Notes: generated by a model from the letters alone, not told the origin. A stretch of 64,000 nucleotides of DNA from Brachybacterium endophyticum (GCF_003130585.1 NZ_QFKX01000003.1:248001-312000), one strand, 5' to 3'; positions 11,926 through 21,013 are shown, numbered from the stretch's first letter. Numbers and translations are program-made.

Positions 11926-12116
11926 CAGTCCGCACGTCTCGATGCGTAGAGCTGAACTGAACGGGTCAACGGACGAAGGGCATGAGGATTCGGGGCGTCC
12001 GTGGCCCGATGCTCGATGAGGGGGCGGCGGGGAGCTCCTTCGCGCAACGGCACTAGTGGCCTGAACAGGGCAGGATGGGGTTAACAGAGCCGGCTGACGG
12101 AGGAGCGGACAGCGGA

Positions 12117-13319
12117 ATGTGGGAGATCGACGGCAGGGTCCGGCACTATGCCTGGGGGTCGAGGTCGCATCTGCCCGAGCTGTTGGACGTGCCGGAGGAT
12201 GGATCGCCATGGGCGGAGTTCTGGCTGGGCGCCCACCCGCTCGCCCCGTCTCGGCTCTCAGACGGCACAGGGGTCGGTGAGCTCGTTGCCTCCGATCCTC
12301 ACGCCATCCTCGGAGAGGGCGTCGCGCGTGCCTTCCACGACGAGCTCCCTTTCCTGCTGAAAGTCATCGCGCCGGAGAGGCCGCTCTCCTTACAGGTACA
12401 CCCTTCGCGTGCTCGCGCTCGCGAGTCGTTCGCGGCAGAGGAAGCTGCAGGACTTCCGCTCGACTCACCGCAGAGGAACTATCGCGACCGCAATCACAAA
12501 CCGGAGCTGTTGGTCGCTCTCTCCCCCTTCACGGCGCTGTGTGGCTTCCGGACGCCGCGACGAGCCACCGCGATTCTCGAGGGCCTCGGCACGCGGCTGA
12601 CGGATCGATTGCACGCTCTCCTCGTGGAGAATCCCACGGCGCACGGAATGCGGGCGGCATTGCGCTCCCTGTTGTCACAGTCGCTGCGGCCAGACCCGGG
12701 GGCAGTGCGGGAGGTGGTCGCCGCCTGCGATGCTCGGGCACGGGGCGGTGCATCTCCGTCGGTGCGAATCGACCGCATCGTCGCCGAGCTCGGTATGCAT
12801 CATCCGGGGGACCCCGGCGCGGTCGCTGCGATGCTCTTGAACCCCGTGAGCATGCAACCGGGGGAGGCCATGTACGTGCCTCCTGGCGCCCTGCACGCGT
12901 ACATCAGCGGCGTCGGCATCGAGGTGGCGGCAGCGAGTGACAACGTGCTGAGGGCAGGGCTCACCGAGAAGAGGGTCGATGTCGAGGAGCTCCTGCAGTG
13001 CGTGAGCGTCTCCGCAGCACCGCCCGTGCGCATCGCCCCGGAGCGCCAGAGCGCGACGACCGTGGCGTACTACGCACCGGTGGATGACTTCGAAGTCTCG
13101 TTCACGACCCTCGACGACGGTGAAGCTGCTGGGACTGGGCCCCACCGGGTAGCGGGAAACGGGCCGCGGATACTGTTGGCGCTGGAAGGCGGTATGACGG
13201 TGGCGGCCGGAGGCGACGAACGCACCTTGGTACCAGGTCGAGCGCTTCTGGTTCCCGCGAGCGCGGGCGAACTGAGCGTGCGCGGGCGAGGGCGGATGGT
13301 GCAGGCCAGCGTCCCGTGA
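12117..13319 (+). CDS. manA: Mannose-6-phosphate isomerase, class I
   Basis: A zinc enzyme of 400 residues that interconverts fructose-6-phosphate and mannose-6-phosphate, the entry to GDP-mannose and hence to mannosylated glycans and lipids. Family landmarks are HYAWGSRSHLPELL, AEFWLGAHP, FLLKVIAPERPLSLQVHPS with its metal-binding Gln and His, the Glu in HKPELLVAL, and GALHAYISGVGIEVAAASDN with the later metal His. It is the only sugar-phosphate enzyme close to the polysaccharide locus, 3 kb upstream. Codon use differs from its neighbours: more A/T-ending codons and a TTA leucine codon at 12390. Start ATG 12117 lies behind GGAGGAG. Confidence 0.93.
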   Translation: MWEIDGRVRHYAWGSRSHLPELLDVPEDGSPWAEFWLGAHPLAPSRLSDGTGVGELVASDPHAILGEGVARAFHDELPFLLKVIAPERPLSLQVHPSRARARESFAAEEAAGLPLDSPQRNYRDRNHKPELLVALSPFTALCGFRTPRRATAILEGLGTRLTDRLHALLVENPTAHGMRAALRSLLSQSLRPDPGAVREVVAACDARARGGASPSVRIDRIVAELGMHHPGDPGAVAAMLLNPVSMQPGEAMYVPPGALHAYISGVGIEVAAASDNVLRAGLTEKRVDVEELLQCVSVSAAPPVRIAPERQSATTVAYYAPVDDFEVSFTTLDDGEAAGTGPHRVAGNGPRILLALEGGMTVAAGGDERTLVPGRALLVPASAGELSVRGRGRMVQASVP

Positions 13320-13322
13320 TGT

Positions 13323-13350
13323 CAGCCTGAGGGCGTCACTCCTCAGGCTG
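13323..13350. terminator. Bidirectional terminator between manA and the MauE-like gene
   Basis: A perfect 10-bp stem (CAGCCTGAGG with its complement) encloses an 8-base loop. It starts four bases after the manA stop, and its loop contains the stop codon of the convergent minus-strand gene, so the right arm is coding for that gene. It can serve both transcripts. Confidence 0.7.
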
Positions 13351-14367
13351 TGATGTCAGGTCACCGCTCGCGCGGGCCAATGCGACCTGATCGATGATCT
13401 CCTGGACGAAGACGTGCACGTCCTCCGCGCCGGCGACGGGGCCACCGGCCAGCTGGCCATCGGCGCCCAACAGGACGGCGGCGGGAGACGAACCGGCGTT
13501 CAGTGCGGCCGCGAGATTTCCTTCGATGTCCCACGCGGCGGTGCTGCCGGCGCGCTCACGCACCGAATCGGTGAGTCGGGCGGGCGGAGTCCGGAACAGT
13601 GTGCGGATGCTCAACGTGTCCTCCAGGGCGTCTCGCCACGCCGGGACCGCGTTCAGGACGCGCTCGCAGGGCCCGCAACCGGGCCGCACCCAGAGCAGGA
13701 GCGCCGCACGTTCCGCGGTGAGTGCTGCGAGGGAAACAGGAGCTTCGCCGTCTTGTTGGAGCATCCCGAACGGGGTCGGCAGTCGCTCGTATTCGCCGTC
13801 TTCCTCGCGGTCCGTCTCGGTTGCGGAGGAGCGGCCGGAACCGAGGTCGGAACGCGTACCGCCGATCGTGAGGAGAGTCAGGGCGCCAGCGGCCACGAGG
13901 GTGAGGAGGAGCTGGGTCAATGACCACGGGTAATGGGTGAGAGCGTGGAACGGGTCGCCCTGGACGCCGCCGAGCAGCGCGAGGACCGCGAGCACGAGGA
14001 GCAGAGAGTTACGGACGAGCGTGGGGCTCGAGACGGTGGGCGACCCCAGGGATCCGAAGCATGCGCAGGACACCGGCTCCTCGAATCGCAGAGCGCGCGC
14101 GATGATCACCCAGTAGGCAGCCATCAAGAGGACGGCGATTCCCGCCAGAGCTGCTGCGAGGCCTGGCATCGGCATCCAGACCCCGAGCGCGAGGACGATC
14201 TCGATGACCGGAACGGCGATGGCCAGCGCTCGGTGCGAGGTCCGCACAGGCAGACGGAGCGATCTCATCGCGTCGACCGTCCGCTGTCGATCTCCCATCT
14301 TCGCCAGACCGCTGACCAGGAGTGTCAGAGTGATCAGCAGCTGAGCGGCGAGCAACAGTAACGGCAC
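13336..14367 (-). CDS. MauE/DoxX-type membrane protein fused to a thioredoxin-like domain
   Basis: A 343-residue two-part protein. Residues 1-160 form four or five membrane helices of the MauE/DoxX type with the redox-associated motif CACFGSLGSP. Residues about 185-340 resemble a thioredoxin-like fold with PGCGPCE, a CxxC active-site motif, and a cis-Pro-like segment (SSPAAVLLGADG). The arrangement suggests a membrane-linked thiol relay, as in methylamine-utilisation MauE and related oxidative folding partners; the client is unknown. GTG 14367 is six bases after TAGCCT and fits a leaderless start. It has a TTA codon at position 3, and codon use resembles manA, not the flanking genes. Confidence 0.83.
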   Translation of the reverse strand: MPLLLLAAQLLITLTLLVSGLAKMGDRQRTVDAMRSLRLPVRTSHRALAIAVPVIEIVLALGVWMPMPGLAAALAGIAVLLMAAYWVIIARALRFEEPVSCACFGSLGSPTVSSPTLVRNSLLLVLAVLALLGGVQGDPFHALTHYPWSLTQLLLTLVAAGALTLLTIGGTRSDLGSGRSSATETDREEDGEYERLPTPFGMLQQDGEAPVSLAALTAERAALLLWVRPGCGPCERVLNAVPAWRDALEDTLSIRTLFRTPPARLTDSVRERAGSTAAWDIEGNLAAALNAGSSPAAVLLGADGQLAGGPVAGAEDVHVFVQEIIDQVALARASGDLTSQPEE

Positions 14368-14373
14368 GCCATC

Positions 14374-14379
14374 AGGCTA
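14374..14379 (-). promoter_or_regulatory. -10 box for the MauE-thioredoxin gene
   Basis: Reads TAGCCT on the minus strand, six bases before the GTG start; leaderless geometry. Confidence 0.45.
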
Positions 14380-14479
14380 CTCGGCGGGCCGTTGAAGCTG
14401 TCGAGGCGCGATGGCGAGCCCGATACATTCCGATGCTCACGTCTGCACCTCAGCCCGCCCGGGGCATTGACCGGATCCG

Positions 14480-14485
14480 TATCCT
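14480..14485 (+). promoter_or_regulatory. -10 box for the DHA2-type MFS gene
   Basis: TATCCT is followed after seven bases by GTG 14493. This supports a leaderless GTG start and argues against the upstream ATG at 14433, which would lie before the box. Confidence 0.45.
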
Positions 14486-14492
14486 TGTCCAG

Positions 14493-15944
14493 GTGAACGA
14501 TTCCCCGTCGACCTCCTCCCCGCCAGTCCGCCAGCAGCAGCCCACCCACCCCCGACGGGTGCTGTTCGTCCTGCTCCTGCCGTTGTTCATGGCACTGGTC
14601 GCGGTCTCGGTCATCAACGTCGCCCTGACCCCCATCGGTCACTCGCTGAAGGCGGACACCGAGGGCCTGCAGTGGGTGCTCTCCGGGTACGCGCTCGCCT
14701 TCGCGGTGCTGCTGGTCCCCGCCGGACGCGTCGGGGACGCCACGGGCAGGCGGCGGATCCTGCTGCTGGGCGTGGGGCTGTTCACCCTGGGATCGCTGAT
14801 CGCGGGGCTCTCCCCGAACGTGGGCGTCCTGAACATCTCGCGGATCATGCAGGGCCTCGGCTCGGGCCTGCTGAACCCGCAGTCCATCGGCCTGATCCAG
14901 GCCAACTTCCGCGGCCAGGCGCGCGCGAAGGCGTTCGCGATGTTCGGGACCACCGTGGCCGTGGCGACCGCGCTCGGTCCGGTCATCGGCGGTCTGCTGA
15001 TCCAGGTGCTCGGGGAGGACACAGGCTGGCGCTGGATCTTCTTCTCCAACGTGCCGATCGGCGTCCTCGCGATCGTCCTGGGGTTCGCGTGGATCCCCGA
15101 CGACCGCCGCCGCAGCAAGGACACCAAACCCGACCTCGACCCCGTCGGCACCCTCCTGCTCGCCGTCGCGATCCTGCTGATCATGCTGCCGTTCCTGGAG
15201 CGCTCGGTCTCGGCGCTGGTGTGGCTGCTGCTGCCGCTCGGCCTGCTGCTGATCTTCGGATGGGTGAGCTGGGAGAACCGCTACCGCGATACCGGGCGCC
15301 CGCCGATGGTCGACCCCGACATCTTCCGCAGCCCGCCCTTCCGCAACGGCATCCTGATCGTCTCGGTGTACTTCCTCGGCGCCACGAGCATCTGGATCGT
15401 GCTGCCCCTGTTCCTGCAGATGCACCTGCACCGCACCCCGTTCGAGGCCTCGATCATCGGTCTGCCCTCGTCGATCGGCGCGATGATCACCTCGCAGCTG
15501 GGCGGACGCTACGTGCTGCAGCTGGGGCGGCGCCTGGTGATCACCGGTTTCATCGTCGTGCTCGCGGGTCTCGCGCTGGTGGCCGTGATGGCCGGGGTGG
15601 TCGAGAGCGGCGCACTGCCCTTCTGGGCCCTCGCGTTCCCGCTCACGCTCGTGGGCGTCAGCCAGGGCATGACGATCTCCCCGAACCAGACCCTGACGCT
15701 CGGCGCGGTCGACCCGCGCTACGGCGGCGTCGCGGGCGGGATCCTGTCGCTGGGGCAGAGGATCGGTGCGGCCGTGGGCACGGCCCTGATCCCCGGCATC
15801 CTGTTCTCCCTGACCGAGAACGGGACACCCTGGCTCGAGGCCTTCATCATCACCCTGACGGTGATCATGCTGATGGCCATGGCCGCGCTCGGCGTGAGCG
15901 TCGTGGACCGCAAGCGCGAGAGGCTCGCCGGCACCGAGGGGTAA
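14493..15944 (+). CDS. MFS drug-efflux transporter, EmrB/QacA (DHA2) type
   Basis: A membrane exporter of 483 residues with about 14 hydrophobic segments, the number expected for DHA2 antiporters. Recognisable motifs are LVPAGRVGDATGRRR in the loop between helices 2 and 3 and RIMQGLGSGLLNPQSIGLI in helix 4, followed by ALGPVIGGLL (motif C of exporters). Such proteins pump lipophilic drugs or antiseptics with protons. The N-terminal 25 residues are polar and Pro-rich. It is divergent from the MauE-like gene; both have their own -10 boxes. The substrate is unknown. Confidence 0.9.
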   Translation: MNDSPSTSSPPVRQQQPTHPRRVLFVLLLPLFMALVAVSVINVALTPIGHSLKADTEGLQWVLSGYALAFAVLLVPAGRVGDATGRRRILLLGVGLFTLGSLIAGLSPNVGVLNISRIMQGLGSGLLNPQSIGLIQANFRGQARAKAFAMFGTTVAVATALGPVIGGLLIQVLGEDTGWRWIFFSNVPIGVLAIVLGFAWIPDDRRRSKDTKPDLDPVGTLLLAVAILLIMLPFLERSVSALVWLLLPLGLLLIFGWVSWENRYRDTGRPPMVDPDIFRSPPFRNGILIVSVYFLGATSIWIVLPLFLQMHLHRTPFEASIIGLPSSIGAMITSQLGGRYVLQLGRRLVITGFIVVLAGLALVAVMAGVVESGALPFWALAFPLTLVGVSQGMTISPNQTLTLGAVDPRYGGVAGGILSLGQRIGAAVGTALIPGILFSLTENGTPWLEAFIITLTVIMLMAMAALGVSVVDRKRERLAGTEG

Positions 15945-16672
15945 CCCACGGGGCCGGCGCGGCCGGGCCCGTAAGTTCCGCGGTTCGGTCCCACGGCCTC
16001 AGACGCGAGCGCGGTGGTTCCCAGCTGCTCGGATTGCCCTCGTGCTCCTCCGCGGGTTCGAATCCCGTCCCGCTCTCGGGTCTTCTTTCAACGAATGCGC
16101 ATGGAGCACGCGTCAAGGTTCCGGCAGCGACCGCGCCCGAGGGGAGGGCGAAGGTACCCGAGGGGCTCCATCAACGCGACGGGACAAACGAGCGTCGGGA
16201 GGCCCGTTGATGTGTCTGTTCCTCGTGCGAGACGCCGGCTTGGCACCGGAAGCGTAATTGTCGCGGACAGCGAAAGGGCGCGCCGAGCGGTCTCTCTCGG
16301 AGTAAAGGACGCTCCGGTCGGCAGTGCTCGACCGCAGTAGTGCGACGGCATCTTCCCGTGGCTCCCGCTGGCTCGGTCAGGATGCGCGCCTCCTGCACCG
16401 TCGTACCCCAGCGTGACTCTCGCGCTGACTCAGTGAGTACCGGGGACACCACGCTCTACGCCTATGTGCCGGTCTTCTTTGCCTGCCCGGAACCGCGAGG
16501 TCAACGCCGGTCGTGGCGCTCGGAGACGGCATCGAGTCGGACGGATTCAGACAAACCCTCGCAAAACAGGCAACTAGCGAGTAAGGTGCAAACCGTAAAG
16601 AACGGACCAAACGGACTCATCGGGCCAACGGAGGCCGATGGTGCGCCCATCACGTCTCTGGAGGGGGCACCC
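15945..16672. other. 728-bp region without a convincing gene, upstream of the polysaccharide locus
   Basis: No frame here has the third-position GC bias of the neighbours, and base composition is less GC-rich than the flanks. It includes a tRNA T-arm-like fragment (16052-16075) and, at about 16560-16615, an A-rich stretch with GTAAGG and GTAAAG spaced 14 bp, which may belong to the promoter region of the downstream dehydratase. A frame running into the dehydratase from GTG 16340 is an in-frame extension, not a separate gene. Confidence 0.5.
16052..16075 (+). other. tRNA T-arm and 3' acceptor-like fragment
   Basis: A 5-bp stem encloses the invariant loop TTCGAAT, followed by CCCGCTC, which is what the T-arm plus the 3' acceptor strand of a tRNA would look like. 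A partial acceptor match, GAGCGCG, lies at 16007-16013, but the D-arm and anticodon arm cannot be folded, so no functional tRNA is called. It may be the 3' remnant of a tRNA used as an attachment site, or coincidence. Confidence 0.3.
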
Positions 16673-18592
16673 ATGACCACCATCTCCCTGCGCCGCCCCT
16701 TCGCGCGCAGCCGCAGCAACGAAAGCTCCGAGGAGCCGATGTCGGCGAGCGCGCTGCAGGAGCTGCAGCCCTCGCCGCTCGCCTTCGCGCTCAGTGATGC
16801 CGCGCTCTGGTTCATCGGCCTGTGGATCGCAGCGGGCCTGCGTCTCGAGTCGCCCGCGCTCTCCGGCGGGCTGTTCATCTCCGAGCACGGGATCCCGATC
16901 CTCGGGCTCCTGGTCTGCGCGGGCCTGTCCGTGCTCGTCTCGGTGTCCCTGGCGCGCGCAGTGCACCTCTACCAGGGGCGCCACCTGGTCGGCAGCTTCG
17001 AGGAGATGCTGCCGCTCGCGATCGTCGTCGGCGGTGTGACGGTTGCCGTGACCGCCGCCAACGCTCTGCTCGGCGAGCGCATGGTGCCTCTCACCGCGCC
17101 CGCCATCGCCGCTCCCGTGGTCCTCGTCCTCGCGGCCGCGACCCGGGCGCTCGCCCGCATCCACGCAGCGCACAGACTGCTGACGGCACGCTCCCAGAGC
17201 ACCACGCGAGCCCTCGTCGTCGGCGCCGGATCCGTCGGTCGTGCCCTCGCGGACTCGATGCGTCGCGATCCCTCCTCGGAGTGGGAGCCGGTCGCCTTCC
17301 TCGACGACGACCCCCGCAAGCGGCATCTCCGGCACGGGGGGGTGCCCGTCATCGGGGGCACGAGCGATCTCGCAGCCGCCGTCGAGAGATCGGACGCCGA
17401 GGTGCTCGTCATCGCGACGCCCGCGATCAGCGCGGGCACCATCGGGGCCCTGACCCTCGAGGCGCGGGCGCTGGACCTCCCGATCCGGATCGTGCCGCCG
17501 CTGAAGGAGATGATGGGGGCCGTCCGCCACACCGACCTGCGTCGGATCGAACCCCAGGACCTCCTGGGCAGGCGCCAGGTCGCGACCGACCTCAGCACCA
17601 TCTCGCAGATGATCGCGGGCAAGGTCGTCCTGGTCACCGGGGCGGGTGGGTCGATCGGGTCCGAGCTGTGCCGCCAGATCAACGGCTTCGGTCCCCGCGA
17701 GCTGGTCATGCTCGACCGTGACGAGTCGGCCCTGCACGCGCTCCTGCTGAGCATGGACGGCATCGCGGACCTGGGTCGGGAGAACATGGAGCTCGCCGAC
17801 ATCCGTGACGCGGACCGTCTCGACGACGTGTTCGCCAAGCACGCCCCGGACGTCGTCTTCCACGCCGCGGCCCTCAAGCACGTCAACATGCTCGAGAGGG
17901 CGCCCGGCGAGGCCTACAAGACGAACGTCATGGGGACGCACAACGTTCTCGAGGCCGCGGAGCGACACGGCGTCGAGCAGTTCGTCAACATCTCGACCGA
18001 CAAGGCCGCCGACCCGCACAACGTGCTGGGACTGAGCAAGCGCGTCGCCGAGGGGCTCACCGCCCAGAAGGCCCTGACCAGCGGTCACGGCTCGTGGGTG
18101 AGCGTCCGCTTCGGCAACGTCCTGGGCACCCGGGGATCCGTCATCCACACGTTCATCGGACAGATCGAGCGCGGAGGACCGGTGACGGTGACGGACAAGC
18201 AGGTGACGCGCTTCTTCATGACCGTGGCCGAGGCGGTGCAGCTCGTGCTCCAGGCCGCCGTCGTGGGGGAGAGCGGCTCTGCGCTCGTCCTGGACATGGG
18301 GGTCCCGGTGCGGATCGAGCATCTCGCGCAGCAGCTCATCTCCGCCTCGGGCCGAGACATCGCGATCGACTACCCGGGACTGCGTCCGGGCGAGAAGCTC
18401 CACGAGGTGCTCTTCGCCGAGAACGAGAACGCCAGCCCCACCTCCCACCCGCTGATCTCCGGCGTCCCGGTCGCTCCCGTGGCGATCCAGGACATCCCGG
18501 ACCCGCGCGAGCTGCATCGACCCGAGCAGTTCATGACCACGATGACCCACGTGTGCGGCACCATGAGCGCACCTCTGACCCTGGGGGCCTGA
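16673..18592 (+). CDS. Membrane-bound nucleotide-sugar 4,6-dehydratase (CapD/PglF/WbpM type)
   Basis: A 639-residue enzyme that would convert a UDP-HexNAc to the 4-keto-6-deoxy sugar, the first step to a 2,4-diamino sugar. Four hydrophobic helices span residues about 40-160; a CoA-binding-like Rossmann domain begins with VVGAGSVG (about 181); the catalytic extended-SDR domain begins with VTGAGGSIGSEL (about 319). The active-site segment reads STDKAADPHNVLGLSK: Ser and Lys are present, and Leu replaces the SDR Tyr (Met in PglF). Start ATG 16673 follows GGAGGGGG by six bases. It is first in a plus-strand run with the aminotransferase four bases downstream, which fits a shared sugar pathway. Confidence 0.92.
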   Translation: MTTISLRRPFARSRSNESSEEPMSASALQELQPSPLAFALSDAALWFIGLWIAAGLRLESPALSGGLFISEHGIPILGLLVCAGLSVLVSVSLARAVHLYQGRHLVGSFEEMLPLAIVVGGVTVAVTAANALLGERMVPLTAPAIAAPVVLVLAAATRALARIHAAHRLLTARSQSTTRALVVGAGSVGRALADSMRRDPSSEWEPVAFLDDDPRKRHLRHGGVPVIGGTSDLAAAVERSDAEVLVIATPAISAGTIGALTLEARALDLPIRIVPPLKEMMGAVRHTDLRRIEPQDLLGRRQVATDLSTISQMIAGKVVLVTGAGGSIGSELCRQINGFGPRELVMLDRDESALHALLLSMDGIADLGRENMELADIRDADRLDDVFAKHAPDVVFHAAALKHVNMLERAPGEAYKTNVMGTHNVLEAAERHGVEQFVNISTDKAADPHNVLGLSKRVAEGLTAQKALTSGHGSWVSVRFGNVLGTRGSVIHTFIGQIERGGPVTVTDKQVTRFFMTVAEAVQLVLQAAVVGESGSALVLDMGVPVRIEHLAQQLISASGRDIAIDYPGLRPGEKLHEVLFAENENASPTSHPLISGVPVAPVAIQDIPDPRELHRPEQFMTTMTHVCGTMSAPLTLGA

Positions 18593-18595
18593 ACG

Positions 18596-19756
18596 ATGTC
18601 CACGATCCTCCTCTCCGGCCCGGACATGTCCGAGGCCGAGAAGTCCGCAGTCCTCGAGGCGTTCGGCTCCGGCTGGATCGCCCCTCTGGGCCCCGCCGTC
18701 GACGAGTTCGAACGACGGATCGCGGAGCGGGTGGGCAGGCGGTACGCCGTCGCCCTGAGCTCCGGGACGGCCGCCCTGCACCTCGGCCTGCTGGCCTGGG
18801 GCGTCGGCCCCGGCGACGTGGTGCCGACGTCGACCATGACGTTCGCGGCCACCGCCAACGCGATCGCCTACACCGGGGCGACGCCCTACTTCGTGGAGGC
18901 GGACCCGGTGACGGGTCAGATGGACCCCGACGCCCTCGAGACCGTCCTCGCGGACCTCGCGGACCAGGGATGCAGCGTCCCCGCCGTCGTGCCCGTGGAT
19001 CTGCTCGGGCGGTGTGCGTACTACACCCGGATCCTGGAGATCGCGCATCGCCACGGTGCGCAGGTGCTCGCGGACTCCGCGGAATCGCTCGGGGCGAGCC
19101 ACCACGGCGTCGCCGCCGGCAAGCTCGGCGATGCCGCCATCTTCTCGTTCAACGGCAACAAGATCATGACCACCTCGGGCGGGGGCATGTATCTGACCGA
19201 CGTCGAGGTCGACGCCGCCCGCGTGCGCTTCCTGGCCACGCAGGCGCGCGAGCCCGTCGCCCATTACGAGCACCGCGAGATCGGCTTCAACTATCGCCTC
19301 TCGAACCTGCTCGCCGGCGTGGGGCTCGCCCAGCTCGACCGCCTGGACGGCATGCTCAGGCGCCGGCGGGCCCGTCGTGAGGCGTACGCCGCCCTGGTGG
19401 CGGACCACCCCGGTGTGACGGTGTTCCAGCGCGGGGGCGACGCGGAGGACAGCTGCTGGCTGACCGCGCTCCTGGTGGACCCGGACCTGGCGGGCTTCAG
19501 TGCCGAGGAGCTCGCCGCTGCGCTCGGCGCGGAGGGCATCGAGTGCCGCCCGCTCTGGAAGCCGATGCACCTGCAGCCCGTCTTCGTCCACGAGCCGCGG
19601 CTCGTCAACGGCACCTCCGAGCGGCTCTTCCGCACCGGACTCAGCGTGCCCAGCGGATCGGCGCTCACCGCCGAGGAGTGCGAGCGGGTGGACAGCGTGC
19701 TGGGGGAGTTCCTCGCAGCGCATCGGGCGTACGAGCAGGAGAGGGCGGTGGCTTGA
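18596..19756 (+). CDS. DegT/DnrJ/EryC1/StrS-family sugar aminotransferase
   Basis: A PLP-dependent aminotransferase of 386 residues, expected to aminate the 4-keto sugar made by the preceding dehydratase (PglE-like step). Family signatures are FGSGWIAPLGPAVDEFE near the start, ALSSGTAALHLGL, the cofactor-binding Asp in VLADSAESLGA, the Schiff-base Lys (about residue 188) in FSFNGNKIMTTSGGG, and FNYRLSNLLAG. The length is normal. The gap to the dehydratase is three bases and to the next gene one base, so all three are likely one transcript. The exact sugar (for example bacillosamine precursor) is inference from gene order. Confidence 0.92.
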   Translation: MSTILLSGPDMSEAEKSAVLEAFGSGWIAPLGPAVDEFERRIAERVGRRYAVALSSGTAALHLGLLAWGVGPGDVVPTSTMTFAATANAIAYTGATPYFVEADPVTGQMDPDALETVLADLADQGCSVPAVVPVDLLGRCAYYTRILEIAHRHGAQVLADSAESLGASHHGVAAGKLGDAAIFSFNGNKIMTTSGGGMYLTDVEVDAARVRFLATQAREPVAHYEHREIGFNYRLSNLLAGVGLAQLDRLDGMLRRRRARREAYAALVADHPGVTVFQRGGDAEDSCWLTALLVDPDLAGFSAEELAAALGAEGIECRPLWKPMHLQPVFVHEPRLVNGTSERLFRTGLSVPSGSALTAEECERVDSVLGEFLAAHRAYEQERAVA

Positions 19757-19757
19757 G

Positions 19758-21005
19758 ATGGTGATGCGTGTGGAGAAGGCGGGAGCGCCCGCCGGGGCCA
19801 CGGAGCGGGCGACGACCTCGCCGGCCCTGCAGGTACGCCCGATCGACGAGAGCGAGTACATCGCCCACTTCGCCGCCCATACCGGTGCGAGCTATCAGCA
19901 GACCCCGGAGTGGGCCGCCGTCCGACGTGGCGACTGGGAGCCGGAGTTCGTGGGCTGGTTCGACGCCGACGGGGGCTGCGCGGGGATCGCCGTGATCCGC
20001 TACCGCCGGCTCCCGGGGACCTCGTTCCGCCTGGCCTACATCCCTGCCGGCCCGCTGCTGGACTGGTCGGACGCTTCTCTCCGCTCCGCGCTCGACGCCC
20101 TGCGGGACCACCTGGACGAGCGGCGGGTCTTCGTCGTCCGGATGTACCCGCCCGTGGACAGCCGTACGTGGTCGAGCGGACGGGTCCGACGTGCCGTGGG
20201 CGAGTCGTCGATGCAGCACCTCTCCGAGGTCACGCCGGACACGACGAACGCCGTGGCCGACGAGGTGCGCGAGGTCCTGCACAGCGGGGGATGGGCTCCG
20301 ATGAGGACCGAGGAGGACGTCGAGAGCACGCAGCCCTGCTTCCTGTACTCGGTGCCGCTGGACGGGCTCAACGAGGACGAGGTCTTCTCCCGCATGTCCA
20401 AGGACTGGCGCAAGAACATCCGCGCCGCACAGAAACGTGGGGTCGAGGTGAGGCCCGCCGCTCACGAAGATCTGCCGACCGTTCACCGGCTCCACGTCGA
20501 GACCTCTCGCAGGAACGGGTTCACGCCGCTTCCCCTGACGTTCTTCGAGACCGTGTGGGACGAGTTCGAGCAGCACCGTTCGGGCTCCGCGCGCTTCGAC
20601 CTCGCCTCCGTCGAGGAAGAGGTGATCTCGGGGACGCTGATGCTGGCCGTGGCCGGCAGGGACTACGGCCTCGTGGCCGGCAACAGCGTCCACCACCGGG
20701 AGGCGCGGCCGTCCAACGCCATCCACTGGGTGCGGATCAGGAGCGCGATCACCGACGGTGCTGGTGCACTCGACCTCGGCGCGGTCCCCCCGGTCCTCAC
20801 CGCTTCGCATCCGAGCGCCGGGCTGCTCCATTTCAAGCTGGGGCTCGGTGGTGAGATCGCGGAGAACATCGGCGGCTGGCAGCTCGTGCTCCGCCCGGGC
20901 GTCGACCGGGTGTTCCGCACGGTCTACTCGCTGTACCGCGAGGCGCCGCGCCTCGCCCGCGTGCTCCGACCGGGCGGCGGCGCGACCTCCCGCGCATCGG
21001 ACTGA
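19758..21005 (+). CDS. FemAB-like aminoacyltransferase (double GNAT fold)
   Basis: A 415-residue protein of the FemAB/FemX family, which transfers amino acids from aminoacyl-tRNA to cell-wall precursors. It shows two acyltransferase-like halves: the first includes YQQTPEWAAVRRGDWEP and YRRLPGTSFRLAYIPAGPL; the second has SKDWRKNIRAAQKRGVEV, the usual link between halves, then GTLMLAVAG and HFKLGLGGEIAENIGGW near the end. Placed in a glycan locus, it may add an amino acid to an amino sugar rather than to lipid II; that is inference. ATG 19758 starts one base after the aminotransferase stop. It ends the plus-strand run and is followed by a strong hairpin. Confidence 0.88.
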   Translation: MVMRVEKAGAPAGATERATTSPALQVRPIDESEYIAHFAAHTGASYQQTPEWAAVRRGDWEPEFVGWFDADGGCAGIAVIRYRRLPGTSFRLAYIPAGPLLDWSDASLRSALDALRDHLDERRVFVVRMYPPVDSRTWSSGRVRRAVGESSMQHLSEVTPDTTNAVADEVREVLHSGGWAPMRTEEDVESTQPCFLYSVPLDGLNEDEVFSRMSKDWRKNIRAAQKRGVEVRPAAHEDLPTVHRLHVETSRRNGFTPLPLTFFETVWDEFEQHRSGSARFDLASVEEEVISGTLMLAVAGRDYGLVAGNSVHHREARPSNAIHWVRIRSAITDGAGALDLGAVPPVLTASHPSAGLLHFKLGLGGEIAENIGGWQLVLRPGVDRVFRTVYSLYREAPRLARVLRPGGGATSRASD

Positions 21006-21013
21006 GCGCGCGG

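Noticed and set aside
16004..16076. A complete tRNA gene
   Set aside because: Only the T-arm and an imperfect acceptor stem can be drawn; no anticodon stem-loop or D-arm fits, with or without a long variable arm.
16574..19861. A 1095-codon minus-strand frame
   Set aside because: It is antisense to the dehydratase and aminotransferase genes, which have clear family motifs on the plus strand.
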